Shown: positions 1-8,313 of the stretch, piece after piece
How the letters are laid out: each line of letters opens with the position of its first letter
Position numbering within the stretch: position 1 is the first letter of the stretch
DNA from: an uncultured Propionibacteriaceae bacterium
Lineage (GTDB): Bacteria; Actinomycetota; Actinomycetes; Propionibacteriales; Propionibacteriaceae
DNA: 33,637 nucleotides
Direction: 5' to 3'
Assembly: GCA_945911015.1 (NCBI GenBank)
Contig: CAMDZW010000038.1
Coordinates: forward strand, 1 to 33,637
The notes under the pieces: generated by a model
What the model saw: the letters and a program-made list of their open reading frames with translations, nothing else
Databases searched by the model: none
Told to the model about the DNA's origin: nothing
Program-made: the position numbers and the translations under genes

Positions 1-240
1 GGACAGAGCAACCGGTGGACCCCCGCCCGCGAAAAGGTGCGGGCCGCGGTCAACGAGTGGATCCGCAGCAGTGGTGAGTTCGATGCGACGATCGACTTCG
101 ACGCCGCCGTCCGCGATCCCGATGACCCCACCGTCTTTCGTTCCGGCTACGCCGCACCGGACCAGCTCCACCCCACTGACACCGGCTACGCCGCGATGGC
201 GAAGTCCGTCGACCCGAGCCTGTTGCGCTGCTCGCGGTGA
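1..240 (+). CDS. SGNH/GDSL-type hydrolase, C-terminal fragment (5' truncated by window)
   Basis: The reading frame is open from base 1 to the TGA at 238-240, so only about the last 79 residues are present. The end of the protein contains DQLHPTDTGYAAMA. This matches the last conserved block of SGNH/GDSL esterases, where D-x-x-H supplies the catalytic Asp and His, followed by P and a GY..MA helix. The Ser nucleophile and oxyanion blocks would lie upstream of the window. Family knowledge suggests an esterase or lipase acting on acyl or acetyl esters. Substrate and localisation cannot be judged from this piece. The GTG at 37 is internal, because the frame continues upstream of it. Confidence 0.7.
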   Translation, partial: GQSNRWTPAREKVRAAVNEWIRSSGEFDATIDFDAAVRDPDDPTVFRSGYAAPDQLHPTDTGYAAMAKSVDPSLLRCSR

Positions 241-252
241 CGTCGGGGCACA

Positions 253-2808
253 ATGGCTGCCACCATGACACTCACCCAGCGGATCCCCGACCAGCCTGAC
301 GCCGACACCCTGTACGAAGCGTTCACCGACTGGGCGACGGATGCGGGGATCGACCTCTACCCCCACCAGGACGAGTCACTGATGGAGATCGTGGCCGGCT
401 CGAACCTGATCCTGGCCACCCCGACCGGTTCGGGGAAGTCGATGGTCGCACTGGCGGCCCATTTCGCGGCACTGGCCGAAGACCGGGTGAGCTTCTACAC
501 CGCACCGATCAAGGCGCTGGTCAGCGAGAAGTTCTTCGCCCTGTGCGAAGCCTTCGGCGCCGACAATGTCGGCATGGTGACCGGGGACGCCTCGGTCAAC
601 GCCGATGCGCCGATCATCTGCTGCACCGCTGAGATCCTGGCCAACATTGCCTTGCGTGAGGGTGCAGGTGCCGATGTCGGCATGGTGATCATGGACGAGT
701 TCCACTACTACTCCGAGCCGGACCGCGGCTGGGCATGGCAGGTACCGCTGCTCGAACTGCCGCAGGCCCAGTTCGTGCTGATGTCGGCCACCTTGGGCGA
801 TGTCTCCTTCTTTGCCGACGACCTCACCCGCCGCACCGGCCGCGAGACTGCCGTGATCGCCGGCACCGAACGCCCGGTCCCCCTCGAATTCTCCTGGGCG
901 ATCACCCCACTGCACGACACTGTCACCGAGCTGGTCAACGCCGAGCGGGCCCCGATCTACGTCGTCCACTTCACCCAAGCAGCAGCCCTGGAGACCGCTC
1001 AGGGCATGGTCGGGCTGAAACTCACCACCCGTGCCGAGCGGGATGCCGTCGCCGACAAGATCGGCGCCTTCCGCTTCACCGCAGGTTTTGGCAAGGTCCT
1101 GTCCCGGCTGGTCCGCCAGGGCATCGGCGTCCACCACGCTGGCATGCTGCCGAAGTACCGCCGATTGGTCGAACAGCTCGCTCAGGACGGTCTGCTCAAA
1201 GTCATCTGTGGCACCGACACCCTCGGGGTGGGGATCAATGTCCCGATCCGTACGGTCGTGCTCACCTCGCTCACCAAGTTCGACGGTACGAAGAACCGGA
1301 TGCTGCGCAACCGGGAGTTCCACCAGATCGTCGGTCGGGCTGGACGCGCCGGGTTCGACACCCGCGGCTGGGTGGTCATCCAGGCCCCCGAGCACGTCAT
1401 CGAGAACGCCCGCGCCCAGGCCAAGGCCGAGAGCTCGGGCAAGAAGAAGAGCAAGACCGTGCGCAAGAAGGCTCCCGACGGCACCATCAGCTGGACCGAG
1501 GAAACCTTGGCCCGGTTGGAGACCGCCGAGCCCGAGCCGATGCAGGCGAGACTGCGTGTCACCCACTCGATGTTGATCAACGTCCTTGCCCGACAAGGAA
1601 ATCCAGTTGCCACGATGGAGCGACTGCTGCGTGACAACCACCAGGACGAGGCCACCCGACGACGGTTGCGGCGACGGGCGGTGACCTTGGCCCGCGAGCT
1701 GATGAACTCCGGCACCATCCGTCGGCTCGACGTCCCTCGCGAGGACGGGCGCCGTCACGAGTTGACCGTCGACCTGCAACGCGACTTCGCCCTCAACCAA
1801 CCACTGGCTCCCTTTGCCCTTGCCGTGTTGGAAACGCTGGACCCGGAGTCACTCGAACACACCCTTGACGTGGTCTCGGTGTTCGAGGCGATCCTCGACG
1901 ATCCTCGACCGATTCTGATCGCCCAGCAGAAACGCGCCCGCGGTGAGGCCATCGGTGCGCTCAAGGCCGACGGTGTCCCGTACGAGGAGCGGATGGAACT
2001 CATCGAGGACGTCACCTGGTCCAAGCCACTCGACGACCTGCTCGAACACACCCTCGATGCCTACCGCCAGGCGCACCCGTGGATCGACCCCGAGGCTCTC
2101 TCGCCCAAGTCAGTCGTACGGGAGATGTTCAGCCAGGGCATGGGGTTCGCCGAATACGTCTCCCTGTACGGGATTGCGCGCAGCGAGGGCCTGTTGTTGC
2201 GCTACCTGTCCGACGCGTACCGGACCCTGCGTCACACCGTCCCCGACTCGGTCATGACTTCGGAGCTGGCCGATCTGGTCGACTGGCTCGGTGAGGTGAT
2301 CCGCCAGACCGACTCCAGCCTCCTGGAGGAGTGGGATGCCCTGGTCAACCCGAGCGACGAGATCGGACCGATCGACGTGATCAACGCCGCCGGTCCGCCC
2401 CCGATCACGGCGAACCGGCGCGCGTTCACCGCGATGATCCGCAATGCCCTGTTCCGACGGGTCGAGCTGATTGCTCGCGACGAGGTCGATGCCCTTGCCG
2501 AACTGGAGGTCCGCAGTGCTGCGCTGGTCGAGCCCTCCTTGTCAGTGGTGATGGACGCCGACGCCTGGGATGCAGCGTTGGAGGACTACTACGACGAACA
2601 CGAGTCCGTCGGCATCGATGCGGATGCGCGATCACCCCAACATCTGTCGATCGAGGAGGGCGCCGACAGCTGGACCGTGCGACAGACGATCCTGGACCCA
2701 GCTGGTCACCATGACTGGCACATCACCGCGGAGGTGGACATCCCGGGTTCCGAGGCCGCCGGGGCGGCAGTGGTCCGGGCGACATCCTTGGCCCGCATGG
2801 ATTCCTGA
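253..2808 (+). CDS. Ski2-like DEAD/DEAH-box helicase with C-terminal DUF3516 region
   Basis: This is an 851-residue superfamily 2 helicase, probably an ATP-driven cytoplasmic RNA helicase. Visible motifs are Walker A in ATPTGSGKS (about residues 55-63), DEFH as motif II (148-151), SAT as motif III (178-180), HHAGMLPKYRR and GTDTLGVGIN in the second RecA domain, and QIVGRAGRAG as motif VI. A Lys-rich linker (GKKKSKTVRKKAP) precedes a long C-terminal part resembling the actinobacterial DUF3516 domain, about 850 aa being typical of that class. It resembles Mtr4/Ski2 relatives rather than RecQ or UvrB. The start at 253 has no clear Shine-Dalgarno; ATG 265 is an alternative. The preceding hydrolase ends 12 bases upstream, so co-transcription is possible. 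RNA as substrate is inferred from relatives. Confidence 0.9.
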   Translation: MAATMTLTQRIPDQPDADTLYEAFTDWATDAGIDLYPHQDESLMEIVAGSNLILATPTGSGKSMVALAAHFAALAEDRVSFYTAPIKALVSEKFFALCEAFGADNVGMVTGDASVNADAPIICCTAEILANIALREGAGADVGMVIMDEFHYYSEPDRGWAWQVPLLELPQAQFVLMSATLGDVSFFADDLTRRTGRETAVIAGTERPVPLEFSWAITPLHDTVTELVNAERAPIYVVHFTQAAALETAQGMVGLKLTTRAERDAVADKIGAFRFTAGFGKVLSRLVRQGIGVHHAGMLPKYRRLVEQLAQDGLLKVICGTDTLGVGINVPIRTVVLTSLTKFDGTKNRMLRNREFHQIVGRAGRAGFDTRGWVVIQAPEHVIENARAQAKAESSGKKKSKTVRKKAPDGTISWTEETLARLETAEPEPMQARLRVTHSMLINVLARQGNPVATMERLLRDNHQDEATRRRLRRRAVTLARELMNSGTIRRLDVPREDGRRHELTVDLQRDFALNQPLAPFALAVLETLDPESLEHTLDVVSVFEAILDDPRPILIAQQKRARGEAIGALKADGVPYEERMELIEDVTWSKPLDDLLEHTLDAYRQAHPWIDPEALSPKSVVREMFSQGMGFAEYVSLYGIARSEGLLLRYLSDAYRTLRHTVPDSVMTSELADLVDWLGEVIRQTDSSLLEEWDALVNPSDEIGPIDVINAAGPPPITANRRAFTAMIRNALFRRVELIARDEVDALAELEVRSAALVEPSLSVVMDADAWDAALEDYYDEHESVGIDADARSPQHLSIEEGADSWTVRQTILDPAGHHDWHITAEVDIPGSEAAGAAVVRATSLARMDS

Positions 2809-2839
2809 GCGCCGCGACGAGCGATCCTGCACGGTCAGT

Positions 2840-4006
2840 TCAAGCGGTCGGCCGGGCAGTGCCGGCCGAACGATCCGGGCGCCGGGACAGCATGACCAAG
2901 GACACCGCAAACCCGGCGAGGACGACGACCAGGATGCCGCCGGCCAGGATCAGTCGTGGGTCGAGCGGCCCGACCGGGCCCTCCTCCGGCGGGGCCGGCG
3001 GGACGAGCGCACGCAGCTCGGCAGTGATCCGTTGCAGCACCTGGGCGAACTGGTCCGGCCCGTACGAGTGGTGGGTGTCCCAGGACCCATCGATCAGCTT
3101 GTCGAGGCTGACCTCCTCCAGGACCACCTTGCGCAACAGGCCACCCGCATCGCAGACCACGTCCCCGGCATTGCACAGCGACAACACCTGCCCGGCCAGT
3201 GGTTCCGGGATGGCCAGATGCGCGCCCTGTGCCGCCGAGAGGACGGCTTCGGGTTTGGCCTTGCCCTGACTCAGCTCGAGGATCGCCCGCACGCCGTCGG
3301 CGGTCGCCTGATCCTGTCCGCCGGCCCGTCGTCCCGCAGCTGATTCGTGCCGGATGTAGTGCAGCGCGGCCGTCAGTCCGCCAGCATTGCGGTCCGCATC
3401 CCCGAACCCGGTGATGAACTGTCCGGGGTAGTGGGCCGGGTTGCCGAGCAGCAGCGCCACCAGCAGTTGCCCGTTGGCCTGCTCACCGCGTTCGGAGAGC
3501 AACTGGGTGATGACCTGAGCTCCTTGCGAGTATCCGGCCAGCACCCACCGTTCGTCGGGGCAGCGAGCTGCGGAGTCCTCCAAGGCATGGCGGGTGGCAT
3601 CCATGCCGGTGACGACACTGTCGCTGTACGGCATCGCAGGCAGTTCCTCGGAGAAGAACAGGTTGTCCAGTCCGGCGTCGAGCATGGTGTCGGGGCCGAT
3701 GGCCGGATAGTCGACGAAGACTTCCCGGACCGTGGTGGTGCCGCGATCGGGCATCGCCTGGGTGGATTCGGCCAAGGCATCGCGCCAGGAGGTGAGCATC
3801 CCGCCGTACGGGGGGTCCTCCAATGATCCTCGCGCGGCGAGGAACATGACGTCGGCGCAACCTTGGGTGTCGGCATGGGAGGCCGCCACCGGCGAGCCGA
3901 GCCATCGGACACCGCCGTCGACGGCATGGGCGGTGGACGGGACCAGCATCAGCAGCGCCGTTGCCAGCACCGTCCAGATCAGTCGTCTCGTCACGGACAC
4001 AGTCAA
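2840..4006 (-). CDS. Cutinase-family serine hydrolase with signal peptide and C-terminal membrane anchor
   Basis: A 388-residue exported protein. The N terminus is a Sec-type signal (RRLIW, hydrophobic core, AHA cleavage site near residue 28). The nucleophile elbow GYSQG places Ser at about residue 160. GDVVCDAG (281-288) and HHSYG (312-316) fit the catalytic Asp and His of the cutinase fold. Cys at about 50, 149, 278 and 285 could form the usual disulfides. Residues about 350-372 form a hydrophobic segment followed by SRRPDRS, suggesting a membrane tether, whereas many cutinases are freely secreted. Actinobacterial relatives hydrolyse lipid or polyester esters. TTG 4006 gives the longest frame; GTG 4000 or 3994 would also leave a good signal peptide and none has a clear ribosome site. 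It is divergent from the stress-protein gene and convergent with the helicase. Confidence 0.85.
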   Translation of the reverse strand: MTVSVTRRLIWTVLATALLMLVPSTAHAVDGGVRWLGSPVAASHADTQGCADVMFLAARGSLEDPPYGGMLTSWRDALAESTQAMPDRGTTTVREVFVDYPAIGPDTMLDAGLDNLFFSEELPAMPYSDSVVTGMDATRHALEDSAARCPDERWVLAGYSQGAQVITQLLSERGEQANGQLLVALLLGNPAHYPGQFITGFGDADRNAGGLTAALHYIRHESAAGRRAGGQDQATADGVRAILELSQGKAKPEAVLSAAQGAHLAIPEPLAGQVLSLCNAGDVVCDAGGLLRKVVLEEVSLDKLIDGSWDTHHSYGPDQFAQVLQRITAELRALVPPAPPEEGPVGPLDPRLILAGGILVVVLAGFAVSLVMLSRRPDRSAGTARPTA

Positions 4007-4043
4007 ACAAATCGAGCCAACTCGTGTGTGGTCGGGTCAAACA
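4002..4043. repeat. Pair of GTCAAACAA direct repeats in a divergent promoter region
   Basis: GTCAAACAA occurs at 4002-4010 and again at 4035-4043, exactly 33 bp apart, about three helical turns. The pair lies between and slightly inside the divergent cutinase and universal stress genes. The spacing would allow two protein molecules to bind the same DNA face. The reverse complement includes TTGAC, so resemblance to -35 boxes is an alternative explanation. Confidence 0.4.
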
Positions 4044-4045
4044 AC

Positions 4046-4051
4046 GTAGGG
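4046..4051 (+). promoter_or_regulatory. Candidate -10 box (TAGGGT) for the universal stress gene
   Basis: TAGGGT fits the actinobacterial TANNNT -10 pattern and lies about 37 bases before the ATG at 4088, leaving a short leader that carries the GAGGAGGG Shine-Dalgarno at 4077-4084. No convincing -35 is visible 17 bases upstream, so this is a weak call. Confidence 0.3.
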
Positions 4052-4087
4052 TTGGGTCACGTTGTCGGACCGATCCGAGGAGGGATC

Positions 4088-4951
4088 ATGATCGTCGCAG
4101 GTTACACAGGATCGTCGCCCTCGACCCCAGCAGTGGAAGTCGCAGCACGGCTGTCCAAATCCATTCCCAGTCCACTACGGATCGTGCATGCCTTCGATTT
4201 GCCGACCATGGACGTGCCGATGGGTCCCGGCATCGACCCGCCCAGCCAGAGCGAGGTCGAGCAGTGGTGCTCGGAGGTGACCGACGAAGCAGAGGAACTG
4301 GCCCGCGGTTTCGGTGCCACCGACGTCTCGACCCAGGTCTTCGTCGGCACTGCCCCGGCCGCGTTGCTGGAGAATGCCGGCGAGGATGATCTCATCGTCG
4401 TCGGTCACCGCGGCCGTGGCGAGCTCGCCTCTGCCGTGCTCGGTTCAGTCGCCATCCAGGTCTCGGCCCACGCGCCGTGCCCGGTGCTGGTGATCACCAA
4501 GGGCGCCCGCACCGATGTCGTTGGCCCGATCGTGGTCGGTGTCGACGGCTCCGAACCGAGCCGCAAGGCCGCCCGCTTTGCCGCCTCCTGGGCTGACCAT
4601 CTTGGGCGTGACCTGACGATGGTGGCGGCATGGCAACCGCAGACCATGATCGGCATGGCCGGCGGCTGGGCACTGCCGATGATGAACGATGCCGGCGACC
4701 AGATCGAGGCCGCCACCTTGACCATGCTCGAGGAAGTGGCCAAGACGGTCGCCGACGAGTTCCCCGATCTGGCCATCACCTGCCAGGCCGTCAGCGGCGA
4801 CCCGGCCGACGCGCTGCTGCGGTCTGCCGAGGACGCCACCGCGCTGATCGTCGGCAGCCGTGGCCGTGGTGGCTTCACCGGGCTGCTGCTCGGATCGGTC
4901 AGCCACCGGGTGATCCATTCGGCTCCTGTCCCTGTCGGAATCGTGCGGTGA
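4088..4951 (+). CDS. Universal stress protein with two tandem Usp domains
   Basis: A 287-residue protein of two Usp modules, about residues 1-140 and 148-287. Each ends in the nucleotide-binding signature G-2x-G-9x-G-[ST]: GHRGRGELASAVLGS in the first and GSRGRGGFTGLLLGS in the second. That pattern is typical of ATP-binding Usp proteins. Both modules begin with the usual first strand (MIVAGYTGS and PIVVGVDGSEPS). A much longer frame upstream is rejected, because AGGAGG at 4078-4083 lies 4 bases before ATG 4088. Relatives modulate growth arrest and stress or hypoxia survival; the exact role here is unknown. The next gene starts 20 bases downstream, suggesting a Usp-DoxX-MFS operon. Confidence 0.92.
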   Translation: MIVAGYTGSSPSTPAVEVAARLSKSIPSPLRIVHAFDLPTMDVPMGPGIDPPSQSEVEQWCSEVTDEAEELARGFGATDVSTQVFVGTAPAALLENAGEDDLIVVGHRGRGELASAVLGSVAIQVSAHAPCPVLVITKGARTDVVGPIVVGVDGSEPSRKAARFAASWADHLGRDLTMVAAWQPQTMIGMAGGWALPMMNDAGDQIEAATLTMLEEVAKTVADEFPDLAITCQAVSGDPADALLRSAEDATALIVGSRGRGGFTGLLLGSVSHRVIHSAPVPVGIVR

Positions 4952-4970
4952 ACCAGATCAGGCCCATGCG

Positions 4971-5426
4971 GTGAAACGCTTTCTGGCCGGCGCTCGCGAC
5001 AGTGCCTGGCTCCTGCTGCGGATCTGTCTCGGTGTCATCCTGATCGTGCGGGGATGGACCCGGTGGCGGATCACCGGGTTCGAGTACCAGGTGGCCTACC
5101 TGGAACGGACCAACACCCCGTTGGCCGAGATCTTCGCGATCGGTGGGACGCTGCTGGAGATGGTGGGTGGATTCCTGCTGATCTTCGGCGGCGCCACACC
5201 AGTGGTGGCCGGGTTGTTGCTCATCGAGCAGGCGATGATCATCGCCTGGACCAAGTGGTACCGTGGCCTCTCGCTGAACGGCGTCTGGGGCGACGGCTGG
5301 GAGTACACGGTCGTCACGATCTGTGTCTGCCTGCTGCTGATCGTCAACGGAGCGGGTCGGGTCTCGATCGACCACCTGGTCCGACGCAGACGCAACTCTC
5401 ACTCGTACGACCCTGAGGACGACTGA
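4971..5426 (+). CDS. DoxX-like small integral membrane protein
   Basis: A 151-residue protein with four hydrophobic segments: LLLRICLGVILIVRG, the segment from FAIGGTLLEMVGGFLLIF, VVAGLLLIEQAMIIAW, and VVTICVCLLLIVNG. It ends in a charged tail with RRRRN. The first segment's R-x-x-x-G-x-x-x-x-x-x-G pattern and the overall size fit the DoxX/DoxD family. Relatives include subunits of thiosulfate:quinone oxidoreductase and, in mycobacteria, a DoxX-containing membrane oxidoreductase complex, but no partner is visible here. The GTG start is the only reasonable one in frame; its ribosome site is weak. It sits between the stress gene and the exporter with gaps of 19 and 5 bases, so co-transcription is likely. 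Confidence 0.75.
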   Translation: MKRFLAGARDSAWLLLRICLGVILIVRGWTRWRITGFEYQVAYLERTNTPLAEIFAIGGTLLEMVGGFLLIFGGATPVVAGLLLIEQAMIIAWTKWYRGLSLNGVWGDGWEYTVVTICVCLLLIVNGAGRVSIDHLVRRRRNSHSYDPEDD

Positions 5427-5431
5427 ACCGA

Positions 5432-6646
5432 TTGCGCACCGCACCAGCTGTCGGCTCCCGACCCACGATCGGCGTCCTGCTGGTCCTCGCCTTCTTGGCG
5501 ATGTTCGGGCCGTTCACCATTGACACCGTCTTTCCCGCCTTCGAACACATTGGCGCCGACTTCGGCGTCGGCGCCACCGAACTGCAGCAGATCACCAGCA
5601 TCTACCTAGTGAGCTTTGCCGTGATGAGCCTGTTGCACGGCCCGATCTCTGATGCTGTCGGTCGCAAACCGGTGATCATCGTCGGCACCTTGGCCTATGC
5701 GGCTGCCTCGGTCGGATGTGCGCTGGCACCGAACCTGGGGATGCTTCTGGTCTTCCGCGCCATGCAGGGTTTGGCTGCCGGTTCCGGCCAGATCATCAGC
5801 CGCGCGATGATCCGCGACATGTACGAGGGCCCAGCGGCACAGAAGCTGATGGCTCAGGTCATGATGATTTTCTCGGTGGCGCCGGCGGTTGCCCCGGTGG
5901 TCGGTGGCTGGCTGCTGCGGCTGGGGAACTGGCAGGTCATCTTCTGGTTCCTGGTGCTGTTCGGAGTTGCCATGTGCCTGGCGACAGCAGCCGTGCTGCC
6001 CGAGACCCACCCCACCTCCGAACGTCGCCCGCTGCGGATCAGACCGCTGATCGGTGGTCTGGTCGAGGTGGCGCGCAACGGCGCCTTCCTCCGGCTGGCG
6101 TTCGCGAGTTCGTTGACCTTCGCCGGGCAATTCCTCTACATCGCTGCGGCTCCGATCTTCGTCGTGGCCCTGCTGGGCAAGGGGGACCAGGACTTCTGGA
6201 TCTTCTTCGTGCCGATGATTGCCGGCATGATGATCGGGGCCTTCGCCAATTCCCGGCTGTCGGGGATCGTTTCCTCGACCCGGCTGGCCGGAGCAGGGAT
6301 GGTGATCGCGTTGGTGGCCGGTGTGCTGAACGTCTCGCTCGCACTGGTGCCGGGAGTGCCACCCCTGCCATGGGCCGTCGTCGGCCCGAGCGTCCTGGCG
6401 ATGGGCACCGCGCTGTGCTTCCCGATCCTGCAGCTGTCCATGCTCGACCTGTTCCCGCACCAGCGTGGGTCGGCGGCCTCGATGCAGTCCTTCATCCAAC
6501 TGCTGTTGAATGCTGCCCTGGCTGGAGTCGTGGCCCCGCTGGTGACCGGATCCATTGCGATGCTGGCCGTGACCAGCCTCGGCTTCATCGTCGCGGGCTC
6601 ACTGCTGTGGGTGTGGCACCGCCGCAGTCACTTGGCCGCATCGTAG
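5432..6646 (+). CDS. MFS multidrug exporter, Bcr/CflA-like
   Basis: A 404-residue protein with about 12 hydrophobic segments. It shows the major facilitator loop 2-3 motif as GPISDAVGRKPVIIVG and the TM1 pattern with FTIDTVFPAF, close to the LP.D..PAF signature of Bcr/CflA-type proton-driven drug exporters. RAMQGLAAGSGQIISRAMIRDMYEG fits the fourth and fifth helices of that group. The predicted role is proton-coupled export of small hydrophobic drugs or metabolites; the substrate cannot be read from sequence. The TTG start is preceded by GAGGA at 5415-5419 with a long 12-base spacing. The stop overlaps the convergent polymerase gene by 19 bases, leaving no room for a separate terminator. Confidence 0.85.
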   Translation: MRTAPAVGSRPTIGVLLVLAFLAMFGPFTIDTVFPAFEHIGADFGVGATELQQITSIYLVSFAVMSLLHGPISDAVGRKPVIIVGTLAYAAASVGCALAPNLGMLLVFRAMQGLAAGSGQIISRAMIRDMYEGPAAQKLMAQVMMIFSVAPAVAPVVGGWLLRLGNWQVIFWFLVLFGVAMCLATAAVLPETHPTSERRPLRIRPLIGGLVEVARNGAFLRLAFASSLTFAGQFLYIAAAPIFVVALLGKGDQDFWIFFVPMIAGMMIGAFANSRLSGIVSSTRLAGAGMVIALVAGVLNVSLALVPGVPPLPWAVVGPSVLAMGTALCFPILQLSMLDLFPHQRGSAASMQSFIQLLLNAALAGVVAPLVTGSIAMLAVTSLGFIVAGSLLWVWHRRSHLAAS

Positions 6647-8232
6647 GAGTCGACCTCAGCGACCGTGAGTGCGAACTCGACCCCGCTGTCGCCGAAGAGG
6701 AGCTGACCGGCCCGGGTGGCTGCCGACCGGACTGCCTCGGCCACCTGCGCGGTGCAACCGTCGGGGCTGTGCACCATCACCTCGTCGTGCAGGAAGTAGA
6801 CCAGCTCAGGCCGGGCGCCCTGCTCGTCGGCGATGTCCCACAGTCGTCGTCGCAGGTCACCGAGCCAGCACAGCGCCCATTCGGCGGCGGTCCCCTGCAC
6901 CACGAAGTTGCGCGTGAACCGTCCCCAGTCACGAGCCGCTCGCCGTCCCTGCTCGCTGTCATCAAATCCCTGAGGGGGTACGGGAGAGGTGCGGCCCAAC
7001 CAGGTGGTCACCCGGCCACCGCCCTGTCCGGTGCGGGCCGCGGTCTCCACAGTGCCCATCGCGCGGGGATAGGCACGCGACAATCGCGGCAGGAGGGCAC
7101 CGGCTTCGCCGCTGGTCGAGCCGTACATCGCCGCGAGCACAGCAATCTTGGCGTGCTCACGAGTGTCGATGACCCCCTGGTCGACAAGGCCTTGGTACAG
7201 GTCAGTACCGCGGCAGGCGGTTGCCATCGCCTGGTCGGCCGACATCGCTGCGAGGACACGCGGCTCGAGCTGCGCCGCGTCGGCGACCACCAGCTTCCAT
7301 CCAGGCTCGGCACGCACCGCTGACCGGATCTGCCGGGGCAGCTGCAGGGCCCCGCCGCCGCGACTTGCCCATCGTCCGGTGACGACGCCGCCAGCCATCC
7401 AGTCGGAACGGAACCGTCCGTCACGGACCCAGGTGCCCATCCAGGCCCACCCGTTGGCACTGTGAAGCCGAGCCAGCTTCTTGTAGGCCAGGAGCGGTTC
7501 GATGACCGGATGGTCGATCTTGTCCAGCTCCCACTGCCGAGTGGACTCCACCTCCAGCCCGGCGCGACGCAGCGCCTGGACCAGAGCGGGAGCCGAGTCC
7601 GGGTTGAGATCCGGGGCGGCAAGGATCTCCCGGATCTCCACGACCCGCGCTTCCATCTGCGTGGGCCGCCCTCCCCACCGGTCCGGATCACCGAGCAGGC
7701 GTCGCAGTTGCTGGTCATGGATGTCGATGTCGAACGGCACACCGGTGTGGTTGAGTTCCTGGGCCACCAGGCCCCCGATCGACTCGGCGTGGCACAGCAG
7801 CCGGAGCTTGCCGTTGTCGCCGACCTTCGCCAGAGTTTCCTGCTGCCGTTGGTGTTCGGCGATCACCTCGTCGAGGCCGATGCCGGGCCGCACGGTCTCG
7901 AAGAGGGTCGGACCGACATCGCTGACCGGCTCGGCGACCGGTTCGTCCCAGACCGACCCCGGCGCCAGGGCGACCGGCAGTCCGTCGGCGGCGCGGGCCT
8001 GCCTCAGGATGCGATGGACCAGCCGCAGATCAACCGCCAGCGGCACCCGGACACCAGCATGGAGCAGCAAGGGGACAATGTCGGCGGAGTCGGCCCAGAT
8101 CCACCGGGTGGTCGTGGGCTGTGCCCGTACCCATCCGGCGAGCGCCTCACGCGCGATCAGTGCCGAGCCCCCGGCCCCGTCCTGGACGGCAACCCGGATG
8201 CCGTCCGCTTCGGCCGCCAGCACGATGTCCAC
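6628..8232 (-). CDS. Short family A DNA polymerase (PolA-like, no 5' nuclease; degenerate exonuclease region)
   Basis: A 534-residue relative of DNA polymerase I. The polymerase domain has motif A as VADAAQLEPR (316-325), the TGRWAS block (285-290), an O-helix with R358, K362, Y370 and G371, and motif C as LHDEV with the HDE metal site (482-484). It lacks the 5'-nuclease domain, and the short N-terminal region (1-165) shows no clear DEDD exonuclease residues although it aligns roughly with the 3'-5' exonuclease fold. By eye, the position of E. coli Phe762 is Leu366. Such proteins accompany full-length PolA in many actinobacteria and are often annotated as bifunctional exonuclease/polymerase. 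A repair or translesion role is inference. The GTG start follows a TAGTGT -10 by 6 bases, suggesting a leaderless mRNA. The 3' end overlaps the convergent exporter gene. Confidence 0.88.
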   Translation of the reverse strand: MDIVLAAEADGIRVAVQDGAGGSALIAREALAGWVRAQPTTTRWIWADSADIVPLLLHAGVRVPLAVDLRLVHRILRQARAADGLPVALAPGSVWDEPVAEPVSDVGPTLFETVRPGIGLDEVIAEHQRQQETLAKVGDNGKLRLLCHAESIGGLVAQELNHTGVPFDIDIHDQQLRRLLGDPDRWGGRPTQMEARVVEIREILAAPDLNPDSAPALVQALRRAGLEVESTRQWELDKIDHPVIEPLLAYKKLARLHSANGWAWMGTWVRDGRFRSDWMAGGVVTGRWASRGGGALQLPRQIRSAVRAEPGWKLVVADAAQLEPRVLAAMSADQAMATACRGTDLYQGLVDQGVIDTREHAKIAVLAAMYGSTSGEAGALLPRLSRAYPRAMGTVETAARTGQGGGRVTTWLGRTSPVPPQGFDDSEQGRRAARDWGRFTRNFVVQGTAAEWALCWLGDLRRRLWDIADEQGARPELVYFLHDEVMVHSPDGCTAQVAEAVRSAATRAGQLLFGDSGVEFALTVAEVDSYDAAK

Positions 8233-8233
8233 G

Positions 8234-8255
8234 GGTCCACACTAGTCAGTGGACC
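8234..8255 (-). promoter_or_regulatory. Leaderless promoter overlapped by a 7-bp inverted repeat (polymerase gene)
   Basis: GGTCCAC (8234-8240) and GTGGACC (8249-8255) form a perfect inverted repeat with an 8-base spacer. On the minus strand a TANNNT-type -10 box, TAGTGT (8244 to 8239), overlaps one arm and ends 6 bases before the GTG start at 8232. A protein bound to this palindrome would cover the -10 element, so an operator is the simplest reading. A terminator for the upstream solute-binding gene is less likely, because no T-tract follows. Confidence 0.5.
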
Positions 8256-8313
8256 GACGACCACCGCGCGCCACGGCGGGACCTTCACTCCAGCGGGTCG
8301 TGGGACGGGCCGA

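Noticed and set aside
376..1800. Long minus-strand frame opposite the helicase gene
   Set aside because: It is a shadow of the high-GC helicase frame: low-complexity Gly/Asp/Leu/Val-rich composition with no recognisable motif, while the plus frame has all helicase motifs.
3863..4087. N-terminal extension of the universal stress protein
   Set aside because: The extension is His/Arg-rich, overlaps the divergent cutinase gene, and a strong AGGAGG precedes ATG 4088.
5716..7323. 535-codon plus-strand frame across the exporter and polymerase genes
   Set aside because: It spans the convergent junction of two well-supported genes in another frame and shows only Arg/Pro/Gly-rich sequence.
8234..8255. 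Intrinsic terminator of the solute-binding protein gene
   Set aside because: Short 7-bp stem with no T-tract, and it overlaps a promoter element for the next gene; operator is more likely.
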